A stretch of 42,418 nucleotides of DNA. It comes from JABWBD01 sp040768665. Lineage in GTDB: Bacteria > Planctomycetota > Planctomycetia > Pirellulales > Thermoguttaceae. Within the stretch, counting starts at the first letter, position 1; each line of letters begins with the position of its first letter. Both the position numbers and the translations under genes were made by a program. Below, one piece after another: positions 8,356 through 17,806 of this stretch. The stretch spans positions 1 to 42,418 of the forward strand of contig JAXGMN010000081.1 of assembly GCA_040768665.1 (NCBI GenBank), read 5' to 3'. The notes under the pieces are model-generated. The model made no database searches. It had not been told where the DNA came from and saw nothing but the letters and a program-made list of their open reading frames with translations.

Positions 8356-9909
8356 TCAGACCAGGGAAATCGAGGGGTAATACTTTCGGAAGTAACGCCC
8401 CTTATAACGCCTGAGCAAATAGTCCAACCAATAATCCGGCAAGTCCCCTTGCAGGGCAAACGGCGCCTTTACGCACTCGCTGCCGTACTGTTCCAGCACG
8501 CGTTTGACGAACCTGGGGCTGAGGTTGTCCGAACAGATGAATCCTCGAATGGCGTCTTCCTGGTCTTCGGTCAACGCCTCCCCTTTCCGCTGCAATCCTT
8601 CGACGAGATCGTTGAAACTCGTCATGATCTCCTTGCCCTCGTCGGGATTGATGAAGACTCCGATGCCGTTCTTGTGCTCAAGAAGGTGCTTGGGAATATT
8701 CATCTCCGGGCGGCCTTTTTCCAGATGGTGCTTCCCCATGACTCCGTCGATTTCCTGCGGACTTCTCAACTCCCACTGCCAGCGAGCCTCTTTCTCCCAA
8801 TCGGCGGCCATCGACAAGCCGTCGGGATACCAAGCGAGATCGTTGCCCTCATGGTACTTCATCATCAAGTCGTACTGCCGGGCCGCCACTTCCCTCACCT
8901 TCGTCTCATGCTCCTTCGAGTAGCGGCAGACGATGGCGGAACTGTTGCGCTTCATGGACCGCTTCAACTGCTCGAAATCCACCTTGGAAGAACTATCGAA
9001 AAACCTTTGCTCACCCGACCAGTACCATTCCCCCCGCCAAGGAACGAGGCTTCCGAAGACGAGCTGCCCTCGTTTGAACGGAGGGTTTTTCATGTTGATT
9101 CTGATCCGATACGGTTGGTCGTTGATGACGTTCAAAGCATCCATCGTCTTGTTGTTGACCGACAGAATCTTGTAGGGGGCAGTGTGCCGTTCATACCAGC
9201 TTCGCAGGCCTTTTCGTTCGTCGTCCGAGATATCGAGCACACCCGCCAGAACGTCGATCGCGCCGAGTCCTGACCACTCGGTGCACTCCTGGCAGATGAA
9301 GTCGTCGGTGAGGGCAATGCTTATCTTCCCGCGAGCCCGGTTTTGCGTGTAGCGGGCGAAGAAGAGGCGGAAGAGATAGGACTGCGATCCCAGCCAAACC
9401 AGTTTGCGTTTCACGTCCCAGCCGTAGACGTTGGACGTCTGGAGAAACATTTTCAGGCCTGAGATTCTCGGAACGTTCCGGAAAGCGCCGGCGAGGAATT
9501 CGCTGGCGGCATCGGCGATTCGCAGGAGGTCTTGATGCGTCGGGGAGAAAACCACGCCACCGATCAGCGCCGGGTAGACTACCCAAAGGAAGTGGCGGAA
9601 GCGGTCGGGATGGATGCCCGCAGGCGGAGAACCGGCGTCTCGGCTGGTCAAGGGAAGGGCGGCGCCGAAGAAAACGCTGTTGTACCGTTCATACGCCGCC
9701 CAGATGCCGACGCCGTTGAAAAGATCTTCGGCGAACTCGACCAGCAACTCGACAAGCTCATCCAGCGCCCTGTCGCCGAGACGAAGCGTGTCGTGGGCAA
9801 AATCGCGCTCCGTTCTGCGAAGCACACGCCGAAGACCGTCAGCAATCTGCGGCAGATGCGAATCGCCTCGTCCTCGGTATCCTTCGGGTCGATGACTGAA
9901 GTCGGTCAT
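8356..9909 (-). CDS. Hypothetical protein, 517 residues, family not recognised
   Basis: A soluble protein without a signal peptide or clear membrane helices. I choose the ATG at 9909 (MTDFSHRPEGYRG); the open frame runs on to 10029, but the extra part reads like non-coding sequence. Visible features are a helical N-terminal half, a Cys pair in FICQECTEW that could bind metal, a Trp-rich segment (GSLVPWRGEWYWSGEQRFF), a Lys/Arg-rich middle and an aromatic C-terminus (DYWLDYLLRRYKGRYFRKYY). I cannot name a fold or activity. It is convergent with the oxidoreductase (40 bp apart) and divergent from the DUF4058 gene. The 248 bp upstream hold nothing I recognise. Confidence 0.75.
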   Translation of the reverse strand: MTDFSHRPEGYRGRGDSHLPQIADGLRRVLRRTERDFAHDTLRLGDRALDELVELLVEFAEDLFNGVGIWAAYERYNSVFFGAALPLTSRDAGSPPAGIHPDRFRHFLWVVYPALIGGVVFSPTHQDLLRIADAASEFLAGAFRNVPRISGLKMFLQTSNVYGWDVKRKLVWLGSQSYLFRLFFARYTQNRARGKISIALTDDFICQECTEWSGLGAIDVLAGVLDISDDERKGLRSWYERHTAPYKILSVNNKTMDALNVINDQPYRIRINMKNPPFKRGQLVFGSLVPWRGEWYWSGEQRFFDSSSKVDFEQLKRSMKRNSSAIVCRYSKEHETKVREVAARQYDLMMKYHEGNDLAWYPDGLSMAADWEKEARWQWELRSPQEIDGVMGKHHLEKGRPEMNIPKHLLEHKNGIGVFINPDEGKEIMTSFNDLVEGLQRKGEALTEDQEDAIRGFICSDNLSPRFVKRVLEQYGSECVKAPFALQGDLPDYWLDYLLRRYKGRYFRKYYPSISLV

Positions 9910-10157
9910 GGGCTGCAAGCGGGGATTGGAATTCAGGAATTGTCTGCCGCGGTGTGGTTGTCCTCGTTGCGGCTGGACAGGAGGTATTGTACCCGCCTGG
10001 CACGGTTCGTCGACCCGTCGGCAGACCATCCTCCGGATTGAATCGGCTCATGGGCCAACCGCCCCCGTCCATACTGGTCACCGGCCCGACAGCCGTGTAC
10101 GATGAATAAGGAAAGCTACGACCACCAGCAATCTTGTCGCGTCGTGGAGAAGCATCG

Positions 10158-10958
10158 ATGCCTTGCCCGTTTCCCGGAATGGACCCCTATCTGGAAATGC
10201 CGCCCTTTTGGAGCGACTTTTCACCGGGGCTGCTTGCGGAAATCAGGAATGCCTTGCTGCCGAAGGTGCTGCCGCAGTACGACGTGCGAATCGAGGAGTA
10301 CCTGTTCGTGACCCGCGAGGAAATTCGTCTCCACCGGGTGCAGCCGGACGTGACGGTCAGCGCCGGTCCGGAATGGCAGGCGGGGGCAGAAGCAGCCGTT
10401 GCGGTCGCCGAGCCGATCACGGTCGAGTTGGAGTATCCGCAGATCGAGCCCCGGATGCGACGGCACCTGCGGCTGATCCATCGTCCGACAGGCCGGGTCG
10501 TGACGGTCATGGAACTGCTCTCGCCGATCAACAAGGCATCGGGCGAAGACGGGCTCGACGCGTACTTGGAGAAGCGAGCGGAGTTCCTGGCCAGCGGCTG
10601 TCATCTGATCGAGTTCGATCTGTTGCGCGGCGGCGAGCGTTTGCCGATGGCGGGGCCCTTGCCGAAAGGCGACTACTACGTCTACGTGGGCCGGGTGGGC
10701 CGGCGGCCGCGAGGCCAGATCGTGGCGTGGCCGCTCCGCTCGCCGCTGCCGACCATACCGGTTCCGCTGCTGCCGGGAGATCCGGAAGTGCCGCTGGATC
10801 TGCAATCCGTTTTCCTCGCGGCCTATGAACCATCGCTCTATGAGCGCCGCCTGCCCTACGAGCAACCGCTGCTGCCGGCGTTGCCAGGCAAAGAAGAGGC
10901 TTGGGTCCGCCAGCGGTTGCTCGAGTGTCCCACCCTCACACGACGTCCCCCGTCCTGA
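10158..10958 (+). CDS. DUF4058 family protein
   Basis: A 266-residue cytoplasmic protein. The opening MPCPFPGMDPYLEMPPFWSDFSPGLLAEI is the hallmark of DUF4058, a family common in cyanobacteria and planctomycetes with no known function. Further matching features are EEYLFVTREE, the central VVTVMELLSPINKASGEDGLDAYLEKRAEFL and the acidic/hydrophobic LIEFDLLRGGERLP. The Asp/Glu plus Lys pattern in the central part is reminiscent of PD-(D/E)XK-like folds; this is only an impression. The ATG at 10158 is supported by GGAGA seven bases upstream and by the conserved start. The length is typical, although the C-terminus (LECPTLTRRPPS) looks slightly degraded. Confidence 0.85.
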   Translation: MPCPFPGMDPYLEMPPFWSDFSPGLLAEIRNALLPKVLPQYDVRIEEYLFVTREEIRLHRVQPDVTVSAGPEWQAGAEAAVAVAEPITVELEYPQIEPRMRRHLRLIHRPTGRVVTVMELLSPINKASGEDGLDAYLEKRAEFLASGCHLIEFDLLRGGERLPMAGPLPKGDYYVYVGRVGRRPRGQIVAWPLRSPLPTIPVPLLPGDPEVPLDLQSVFLAAYEPSLYERRLPYEQPLLPALPGKEEAWVRQRLLECPTLTRRPPS

Positions 10959-10997
10959 TGGCCCGCTCTCTCTGACTTGCCCACTTGCCGGACGGAA

Positions 10998-11816
10998 CTA
11001 GGGCCAGCCGGAAGCCCGCCGCGAGAGCCTGAAGCAAAGGCTGAAGGGACAGAGCCCAGCGTCGGTAACGTTGGTATCGGCTAAAGACAGCCATTGGAGT
11101 TGGCGCAATCCTCGAAGGTGTTCCAAGCCGGCGTCCGTGACCCGCGTGCCATCCAAGAGTAAGCTTTCGAGGTGCTTCGATCTCTTGAGGTGCTTTAGAC
11201 CAGCGTCTGTGATCTGGGTGCCGTTCAGCGCCAAGATCGACAAATGGTTCAAAGCTCCGAGATGCTCCAACCCGATGTCCGTGATCCGGCTGTTGCTGAG
11301 ATACAGCCGTTGGAGTTCCGGCAGTCCCATCACTCGTTCCAGCCCGACATCCGTCACCTCGGTGTCGTTGAGAGACAAGTGTTGAAGTCGTTTCAACCCT
11401 TTGATCTGAACCAGCCCGGCGTCCGTGACCTTGGTGCCGTCGGGGCACAACCATTGGAGCTGAGTCAACCCTCGGATTGTCGTCAGTTCCGCCTCTGTAA
11501 TCATCTGTCCCCGGGGAAATTCCACGTCTCGAACGTCTTCCAGGAAATCGTCTCCAAGGAGTCTGCGGAGCCACGTTGGTCGTCGAGGTCGTGGGCCATG
11601 GTCAGGAGTGACTTCGTAGTCATAGCGAACGATTCCCCCCAAACCACGAATCGCCTCGACCGCCTCCTTTTGCTTCCTGGCCTGCTGCACCCTGACGGCG
11701 TACCAACTCAGGCCGATGCTCACCAAGAGAACGAACAGCAGGAGCATCCGCACGCTGAACTGAAAGCAGCGGCGTTTGTGAGCACGCGAGTTCGGTGGGG
11801 CTTCGGAAGTGGTCAT
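10998..11816 (-). CDS. Membrane-anchored leucine-rich-repeat protein, C-terminus truncated
   Basis: A 272-residue protein with one N-terminal membrane helix (MLLLFVLLVSIGLSWYAV) after a basic start, then a linker and about seven 24-residue LRRs of the type VTDAGLxxLxxLxxLxxLxLxxT. It would be anchored in the membrane with the LRR domain outside; LRRs of this kind usually bind proteins. The last repeat breaks off at VTDAGL and continues with CPFSLCFRLSRRASGWP, which is not LRR sequence. Its neighbour at 11961-12812 shows the usual ending (ERLQRVLPNCRVTYK). A deletion or frameshift has therefore probably removed the true C-terminus. The two genes have the same architecture and look like tandem paralogues. 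Confidence 0.8.
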   Translation of the reverse strand: MTTSEAPPNSRAHKRRCFQFSVRMLLLFVLLVSIGLSWYAVRVQQARKQKEAVEAIRGLGGIVRYDYEVTPDHGPRPRRPTWLRRLLGDDFLEDVRDVEFPRGQMITEAELTTIRGLTQLQWLCPDGTKVTDAGLVQIKGLKRLQHLSLNDTEVTDVGLERVMGLPELQRLYLSNSRITDIGLEHLGALNHLSILALNGTQITDAGLKHLKRSKHLESLLLDGTRVTDAGLEHLRGLRQLQWLSLADTNVTDAGLCPFSLCFRLSRRASGWP

Positions 11817-11960
11817 CGTTGTCTGGTCCGCTCAGCCAACGGAAGTGCGGTCATCTCCGCCCCTTGCTGTTTTGTTGAAGGTCCATTACAGTCAAGTCGC
11901 CATCAGGGTGTGCCCGGCAAGCGATGGCGAAAGTACCGTGCGACCGCACCATGTCGGCGG

Positions 11961-12812
11961 TCACTTGTACGTCACTCTGCAATTCGGTAGTACCCTCTGG
12001 AGTCGCTCCACGCCCTCATCCGAAACCCGTGTGCGCCAGAGGAACAACTCCTGCAAATGGGTCATGCCCTTGAGGTGCTCCAGTCCGGCATCGGTGATCG
12101 GCGTGCCGATGAGAACCAACGTTGAGAGACCCGTCATCCCGTTTACATATTCCAGGCCAGCGTCGTCCACCTGGGTACGAAACAAGTTCAATTCCTTGAG
12201 TCGTGTCAATCCCTTCAAATAATCGAAGCCGGCACCGGTAACCGGAGTATCAACAAGGCAGAGCAACTGTAATTCCCTCATGTCCTTCAGGTGGATCAAG
12301 CCTGCATCCGTTGTCTTTGTGGCGCTGAGGTTCAGCACCTGGAGTTGCGTCAGGCCCTCCAGATGCTTCAGGCCGGCATCTGTAACCATCGTGGCGCTGA
12401 GATCCAAATGCCAAAGCAACTTCAATCCCTCCAGGCGTTCCAAGCCTGCATCGGTGATCTGCGAACCGCCGACGTACAACTCTTCAAGTTGCGTCAGGCC
12501 CTTGAGTTGATCCAAGTCGGCGTCGGTGACCGACAAAGCTGGGAAGCTCACACGAACGACCTTCGAGAAAACATCCTCTCCCAAGAGACTTCGCAGCCAA
12601 ACCGGCTCTGCAAGTCGTCTGGGCCCATATACCTGCCAATCGTAGCCCACCGACCCGCCCAACATTGTTATCGCTTTCACCGCCGTTTGCTGCTTTCTCG
12701 CTTGCGCCATCTTCACGGCGAGCCAACTGAGGCCAATGCTCGCCAAGAACATTAGCACGAGCAACGTTCGCATGCTGTACTGGAACCAGCGAGGATTACT
12801 GCAGCGCGACAT
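11961..12812 (-). CDS. Membrane-anchored leucine-rich-repeat protein
   Basis: A 283-residue paralogue of the next gene downstream. The membrane helix is RTLLVLMFLASIGLSWLAV, followed by MAQARKQQTAVKAI, a linker typical of planctomycete LRR proteins. About seven LRRs of 24 residues (VTDAGLKHLEGLTQLQVLNLSAT and similar) end in a proper cap, RVSDEGVERLQRVLPNCRV. I start at the ATG at 12812 (MSRCSNPRWFQYSMRTLL). The frame runs to 12896, but that upstream part overlaps the end of another reading frame (12796-12935) and is unlike any LRR protein. The gene overlaps that frame by 17 bp. A partner is unknown. Confidence 0.85.
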   Translation of the reverse strand: MSRCSNPRWFQYSMRTLLVLMFLASIGLSWLAVKMAQARKQQTAVKAITMLGGSVGYDWQVYGPRRLAEPVWLRSLLGEDVFSKVVRVSFPALSVTDADLDQLKGLTQLEELYVGGSQITDAGLERLEGLKLLWHLDLSATMVTDAGLKHLEGLTQLQVLNLSATKTTDAGLIHLKDMRELQLLCLVDTPVTGAGFDYLKGLTRLKELNLFRTQVDDAGLEYVNGMTGLSTLVLIGTPITDAGLEHLKGMTHLQELFLWRTRVSDEGVERLQRVLPNCRVTYK

Positions 12813-12935
12813 GGAAATCCTGCACCAGCCGGAACGAGGCGCCGCCGTCGCCTTCCGCGGTTGCGGTGAGCACGTTCTTGCTGCCCAGAAAGCCATAGCC
12901 TCCCGATAGCTTCTTCACGTGGACATGTGCCCCGC
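12796..12935 (-). pseudogene. Out-of-frame C-terminal remnant downstream of the regulatory-like protein
   Basis: After the stop of the 12936-14513 gene, a different frame stays open for about 46 codons and ends at TAA (12798-12796). It encodes GAHVHVKKLSGGYGFLGSKN and then a stretch ending SFRLVQDFHVALQ. It has coding-like composition and no start codon. It could be the frameshifted true C-terminus of the upstream gene or the tail of a deleted gene. I cannot name its family. Confidence 0.35.
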
Positions 12936-14513
12936 CTATTCTTCCAACACGATCTCGCGCTGATTCGTGACCGTCAACCGTGTCGTCTTGCCCGGGATGC
13001 CCGGCAAGAGAAGCTCATACTCTCCGGGGCCCACTCGGAAAGCATAATGCCCCTTCGCCTCTGGTGTTGTCGAGCGCCACAATCGAACCCGATATCGTTC
13101 CTCCCCGTCGCCCCAGGGCGTTGCGAAGGGAGACGATTTCCATTCGTCCGGGATTTCCGGCCCAAACTCCAATAGCATCGGTTCGGACCCGGAGAACCGC
13201 TCCGGCATGTCGGCGCGGAGGGGGATGGTGCCGTGGATGAGCGTGCCCTCGTTGAGTTGAAAACTGAGGCCCTCGCGAATCTCGCCCTCCTTCAAGACGA
13301 TGCCCTTTCGGCTCGCGGCGGCCCACTGATCGTCCACGACGGCGATGAGATAGGAGTTGTTCGGATGGACCTCGAGCCGATAAGTTCCGTCTTTTGCAGT
13401 CCTCGCCCAGTCCCGTGTCGCCGCGGAGCCCATGCCCTCGGCCTGGATCATGATCCCCACCGCGGGCCTGCCGTCCGGATAGGTTACCTTGCCGCCGATT
13501 TGCGCAGGCGCCGGAAGGGTTACTTCCAGGCTTCCACCGCCGGCGTCCTTCATGGGAAGCCCGGCCTGCACCGGATAGTAGTAGTCTCCACTCCTGATCG
13601 AGAACGAGACCCGTTTTTCCAGATCGGCGGGAAGCCAGTCGAACTGCACCTCGCCCTGGGCGTCGGAAACTGCCCAGACTGGCGCCGTGCGGAAGAAGAA
13701 AACAGGATTTCCCTTCTTCCACAGTTGCCACGGCGCTACCTGCGCACCTGCCACACCTCTCCCGAGCGAATCACGCAGCCGAACGCTGACGCGCATGGCG
13801 CCATTGAGAACGAGTTTGACCGCTTCCGCCGATTCCTGCGACCATGGTCTTCTGGCGCCATCCTCCTGGAGGTAAACGTAATCCATTCCCATCCCACCCT
13901 TGAACGCCGCGATCCATTCGAGTTTCGCGTCTTCCGCAGTGGCCAGCCGCGCTTTGCCTCGTGCATCCGTCAGGACCGGTCCCAACGTGATATGACAGCT
14001 CGTGCCGCCGCTGAGATCGACGTAAACCGGGGCGCCGGCCACCGGATTGCCGCGCTTGTCGACGGTCTCGACGTGCAGGGTTCGACTCGGTTTCAGCACC
14101 ACCTGCTGGAGCGGAAACCTGCCGGGACCGAGTTTCTTTGCCGTGAGTATGCCCTGCTGAGTCCCGTCGGCGTTGCTTGCCAAAAGAATGAACTCAGCGA
14201 TCAGAGGTCCCGGAAACGCAAGCCGGAATCGTCCATCCGGGCCGCTTCTTGCAGCCGACTTTCTCGTCTTCCAATCCACCGTCCAAACGTCCATGCCCGG
14301 TTGCGGTTCTTCCCGCTCGTTCACGACCAGACCTTCGATGACGTCTCCCGTGGCGGTGGACCCGGCTTTGCCCGTCGTCTCGCCCGCGGGCTCGTTGATC
14401 TGCGCCGAGGAATCGTCCCCGTAACTCGGGAGGGAGCAGTATCCGCCGACCGCCGCCGCTATGGCTAGCAGTCCCGCAAACATGAGACCAACCGCTTTAC
14501 GAGAGAATTGCAT
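12936..14513 (-). CDS. Exported carboxypeptidase-regulatory-like domain protein
   Basis: A 525-residue protein. The N-terminal helix (FSRKAVGLMFAGLLAIAAAVGG) is a signal peptide or anchor. Several beta-sandwich units of the carboxypeptidase regulatory-like (CarboxypepD_reg) type follow, recognisable as VIEGLVVNEREEPQPGMDVW, LHVETVDKRGNPVAGAPVYV, VRLRDSLGRGVAGAQVAP and IGGKVTYPDGRPAVGIMI, each followed by a D/S-DG-F/Y-R-L strand (GPDGRFRLAF, AKDGTYRLEV). It has no peptidase residues. It is probably a periplasmic or surface scaffold. The ATG at 14513 has AGGAG nine bases before it; an upstream TTG at 14534 is less likely. A frame continues past the stop (see 12796-12935), so the C-terminus may be shifted. 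The next gene upstream is only 52 bp away. Confidence 0.8.
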   Translation of the reverse strand: MQFSRKAVGLMFAGLLAIAAAVGGYCSLPSYGDDSSAQINEPAGETTGKAGSTATGDVIEGLVVNEREEPQPGMDVWTVDWKTRKSAARSGPDGRFRLAFPGPLIAEFILLASNADGTQQGILTAKKLGPGRFPLQQVVLKPSRTLHVETVDKRGNPVAGAPVYVDLSGGTSCHITLGPVLTDARGKARLATAEDAKLEWIAAFKGGMGMDYVYLQEDGARRPWSQESAEAVKLVLNGAMRVSVRLRDSLGRGVAGAQVAPWQLWKKGNPVFFFRTAPVWAVSDAQGEVQFDWLPADLEKRVSFSIRSGDYYYPVQAGLPMKDAGGGSLEVTLPAPAQIGGKVTYPDGRPAVGIMIQAEGMGSAATRDWARTAKDGTYRLEVHPNNSYLIAVVDDQWAAASRKGIVLKEGEIREGLSFQLNEGTLIHGTIPLRADMPERFSGSEPMLLEFGPEIPDEWKSSPFATPWGDGEERYRVRLWRSTTPEAKGHYAFRVGPGEYELLLPGIPGKTTRLTVTNQREIVLEE

Positions 14514-14565
14514 GGCCTGTTTCTCCTTCTTCAAAATGCCCCTCCTTCATAGTGTTCTACGCCGA

Positions 14566-15915
14566 TCACCGACTCGGCGGCCTTACGTAGACTAGAAGCA
14601 CTTCTTGGAACCGGTCCGCATCACGCGGTCGCTGTCTTCGATAATTGAAGACCGAGATGATGTCATCGCCGCTGCGCAATGTTGCCAGTGGTGTTACGAA
14701 GCTGTCAGGCGTCGCCACGCGGGCAATCCACAATTCGTCGCCTTCATCGGCGGTGCCTCGAATCAGCAGCTTGTCAGGCTCTGCCGTAAGCGACACGAAC
14801 GGAGCCGGGCCGGTGATCGTCGCCGCGCCAGGCATGGTCGAATTCCCGAGCGGCTTGTCCCACAGCTTTTCCAACTCCGCGTTGAAGCGAGCGAGCCGGA
14901 TACCAAATCCAGGTGGGACGTTCAGCGGTGCCTCCGATATCGGTGGAAGCTGCTCCGTGGTGTAGGGCACGATCACTTCACCGTTGCAGTTGGCGATCAA
15001 GTCGCGCCCCGAGGGAAAGACCCGTCCGCCGTCGACGAAAGCCTCGGCCAGCCGTTTCCCGTCGCGGTCGATCCTCAGCAGCCACAGCTTGGATTTTCCC
15101 TGGCCGAACTTGTTGTAGACGCCGGTCTGACCGACGAACACCAGAGACCCGTCACCCAACATCGTGCCGTCGTGCAGAAGCGTGACTTGAAGAAAACCTG
15201 CCGGTACGGCTACGGCTTCATCCGATCTCCCGGACGCGCCGGTGGCTGCCACTTCTTCCGCACGAAACGTGTGTTTCCACAAAACGGAACCCAATCTTGT
15301 CACGCGGGCGATCCACGTGTGGATTGGCTGGTCTTGAGCGACATCACTCGTTCCAAACAAGTACAACGTGTCGTTGTCGTCCGTGGCAAGACCATGGGCA
15401 TCCGCGAGACCTTCGATCTTCTTCTGGAGGACCTGTTCGCCATCGGCCCTGAAAAACGCCAACTTGGTTTCGAGGCCATGCCCGTACACAACACGCACCC
15501 CCGGGACCGGGTCTCCCTCGGTGAACTGTCGGGCGCCGGGCAGTAGTCCGACGATTGCCAACGTTTCGTTGCCATCCTGATGGGCGAGTCGCTTTTCCCA
15601 CACCTTCTTGCCGGAATCATCAATCCGCCACAGCCAGAGGTTTGACTTTTCCTCTCGGTTCCACCACTTTCCCGCGAGGTACACGCCCTGATCGGAGGCA
15701 ACCGCCGCTTCTGCTCCCCCGGACGTTCCGCGAGGAATCGTCAGCAACCGAACCGCACGAACGTACTCGCCGCCAGAGGGGGTGGCCGCCGTCGGAGTCG
15801 GTTCCGGTAGATCATCGGCCGGCGATTGCGCGGTCAGTCCGCAGGGAGTGACAAGAAGGACGATGGCGCTGGATATTATCGAGACTCGAACGCGGTTACG
15901 TCTGTTCAGAGACAT
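14566..15915 (-). CDS. Hypothetical exported propeller-like protein
   Basis: A 449-residue protein with a Sec signal peptide (VSIISSAIVLLVTPCGLTAQ). The mature part contains repeats of the kind 'LWLWRIDDSGKKVWEKRL', 'TWIARVTRLGSVLWKHTF' and 'LWLLRIDRDGKRLAEAFV', each following a stretch like GVYLAGKW or LYLFGTS. Such periodic W-x-x-R-hydrophobic-D-G-x units suggest a beta-propeller of the kind that stores or reports values, but no catalytic motif is seen. GGGAG lies eight bases before the ATG at 15915. It sits in a row of minus-strand genes for exported proteins and may share their transcript. Function unknown. Confidence 0.72.
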   Translation of the reverse strand: MSLNRRNRVRVSIISSAIVLLVTPCGLTAQSPADDLPEPTPTAATPSGGEYVRAVRLLTIPRGTSGGAEAAVASDQGVYLAGKWWNREEKSNLWLWRIDDSGKKVWEKRLAHQDGNETLAIVGLLPGARQFTEGDPVPGVRVVYGHGLETKLAFFRADGEQVLQKKIEGLADAHGLATDDNDTLYLFGTSDVAQDQPIHTWIARVTRLGSVLWKHTFRAEEVAATGASGRSDEAVAVPAGFLQVTLLHDGTMLGDGSLVFVGQTGVYNKFGQGKSKLWLLRIDRDGKRLAEAFVDGGRVFPSGRDLIANCNGEVIVPYTTEQLPPISEAPLNVPPGFGIRLARFNAELEKLWDKPLGNSTMPGAATITGPAPFVSLTAEPDKLLIRGTADEGDELWIARVATPDSFVTPLATLRSGDDIISVFNYRRQRPRDADRFQEVLLVYVRPPSR

Positions 15916-16039
15916 TGCGTGCTCCCTTTCGCGATAACAACGGGCCGGTATTAGGCTTTCTATGTTGTCCGGCTGGATGTCGTATGCTCCTCACTCGCTA
16001 CTCTTCTGCCGGTTACAAGTTCCGGGGATCCCGTGAAGC

Positions 16040-17767
16040 TTATTGGCCTTCCGCGTCAGCCGTGGAGCGAGCTTTGGCCGGCGGCTCAGGATTCAGCCAC
16101 CGGTCAACCTCGCGGGCATCGATCCAGTTGCGTTCAAGATCGTGCCGGGCCACGTGGCCATGCTCGTCGATCCACACGTCGGACGGGACGCTAAACACGC
16201 GATAGTCGGCCGATGTCTTGCCCCAATACATCATGCCGGGGGCGTTCGCCTCGACCATCACCGGGAACGTAATGCGCTTCTCGCGCAGCACGTCCTTGAG
16301 CGCCTGCACGCCATCGGCGTCGACGTATGCGTGAACGGCGATGAAGAGCGGTGGGTCGGCAAAACCCGTCCGGGAGCGTTCCCAATCCTCCTGAAGCCGT
16401 GGAAGTTCGTACATGCAGGGACCGCAACCGATGTTCCAGAAGTGTAACTGCACCGACTTGCCGCGGGCGTCCTCGAGGCGGATCGGTTCGCTGTTCAGCC
16501 AGAGGGCGGCGTCGAGCGGAGGGGCGGGCTTCCGTTTCAACTCTTCCAGAAACGCCTTCTTTGCCTCGGCTGCCGCGAGCAGGACGGGAATCTGCTCCTC
16601 GGACTCACCCGCCGTATACAGGATTCCTCGGGCCGAATCGAGCACCCGGTAGCTGGGTTGCGGATCGACGCGGAAGAAGTCCGGCGGATAGCCGCGATCG
16701 GCCTGGAAATCCTCGAGAACAACCTCGCGGCGTGCAAGGAGCTTTGACTTGCCCTGCGCGGCGCGCGAATATCGCCGGTACTCCATGCGCCCCGGGATGC
16801 GCCCGTTTCCAGCGAATTCGCGGAAATCCGTGCAGAGGATCTCTTCCTCGGGAAACACGCTCATCTCGAACCGCGGCACTTCGGCCCCGGTCTCCCTCAC
16901 CGTATAGCCGGGCATGATGAACCTGCCGCCGCGAGCCCACCGCGCCGCCATGAATCCCGACCGGGGATCGATCGCCAGACGGTCCGTCTCCTCGTCGATG
17001 CGTTTGTCACCCGGATTCGAGTTTGGATTGACGGTGAGCACCACTTTTTCATCCGGATTCTGCTTCCGCCACGCCGCGGCTTCCTCTTGGGACTTGAAGA
17101 TGGGGCTCTCGGTGCTCACCGTTCGTTCGACGACATAACACTCGTGGCCATCCACGCGGGTCCGCCACGGCAGGACCTTCGCCGCTGGATCGGCAAGAAT
17201 CTCGCGGATATCGGGAAAAGCTTCAGGGAGAGGATAGTAGTGTTCGCGCGGGAACAATAGGTAGGGCGGAAACCCGAGCGGCAGCTTCGGCGTTTCCGAT
17301 CGTACCCCCCTGTCCGCGGCGAATCGGCTCAGCGTTCCAATCCAAAGCGATGTCTGGCCGCGGTGGCCCGAAAGACTCCGCACGCACTGACCGTCACAAA
17401 GCATGCGATACTCCGTGTTCTCGTCTTCCCACTTACCCTGGCGGCGTTCATCGATCCAGTTTTCGGCCTCGGAAATGAGAAGCGTCGAGTAGGTCTCCGC
17501 GGGGCGGTCCGCGATGTGGGACGTAACGCGGCATCGTGCCTCCCACGAGCGTAAGGCCGCGGCAGCTTCCACGGCCTTCTCGAACTCGGCCCGCAGTTGG
17601 GAGACAGTCAGCGGAGACAGCTTCGTGTCGTCGGCCGGTACCTGGTCCCATTCGGCAGCAGAAGCGATCGCATTCTCCTCCGCTGCAAGCAGAATGCCGG
17701 GGAAGACGGCGCCAAGGAGGATTGCCAATATCGCCGCGAACGCCGCTCGTACCCGGAGCTGTTTCAT
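16040..17767 (-). CDS. Exported protein with C-terminal TlpA/thioredoxin-like domain
   Basis: A 575-residue protein with a signal peptide (AAFAAILAILLGAVFPGILLAAEE). Residues about 60-400 form an unrecognised beta-rich domain with features seen in planctomycete outer-membrane-lipoprotein-like proteins (ENWIDERRQGKWEDENTEYRML, YVVERTVSTESP). From about 410 a thioredoxin fold begins: LWLNSEPIRLEDARGKSVQLHFWNIGCGPC. The redox pair is Cys448-Gly-Pro-Cys451, and the cis-proline region is probably VFSVPSDVWIDEHG. It should act as a periplasmic thiol reductase or oxidase. AAGGA precedes the ATG at 17767, and a candidate promoter lies at 17807-17835. The M56/WD40 gene is 116 bp upstream. Confidence 0.82.
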   Translation of the reverse strand: MKQLRVRAAFAAILAILLGAVFPGILLAAEENAIASAAEWDQVPADDTKLSPLTVSQLRAEFEKAVEAAAALRSWEARCRVTSHIADRPAETYSTLLISEAENWIDERRQGKWEDENTEYRMLCDGQCVRSLSGHRGQTSLWIGTLSRFAADRGVRSETPKLPLGFPPYLLFPREHYYPLPEAFPDIREILADPAAKVLPWRTRVDGHECYVVERTVSTESPIFKSQEEAAAWRKQNPDEKVVLTVNPNSNPGDKRIDEETDRLAIDPRSGFMAARWARGGRFIMPGYTVRETGAEVPRFEMSVFPEEEILCTDFREFAGNGRIPGRMEYRRYSRAAQGKSKLLARREVVLEDFQADRGYPPDFFRVDPQPSYRVLDSARGILYTAGESEEQIPVLLAAAEAKKAFLEELKRKPAPPLDAALWLNSEPIRLEDARGKSVQLHFWNIGCGPCMYELPRLQEDWERSRTGFADPPLFIAVHAYVDADGVQALKDVLREKRITFPVMVEANAPGMMYWGKTSADYRVFSVPSDVWIDEHGHVARHDLERNWIDAREVDRWLNPEPPAKARSTADAEGQ

Positions 17768-17806
17768 GTTGCGATCCTTTGCTGCAAGTGGGACTGCCGA
17801 CCCCGC

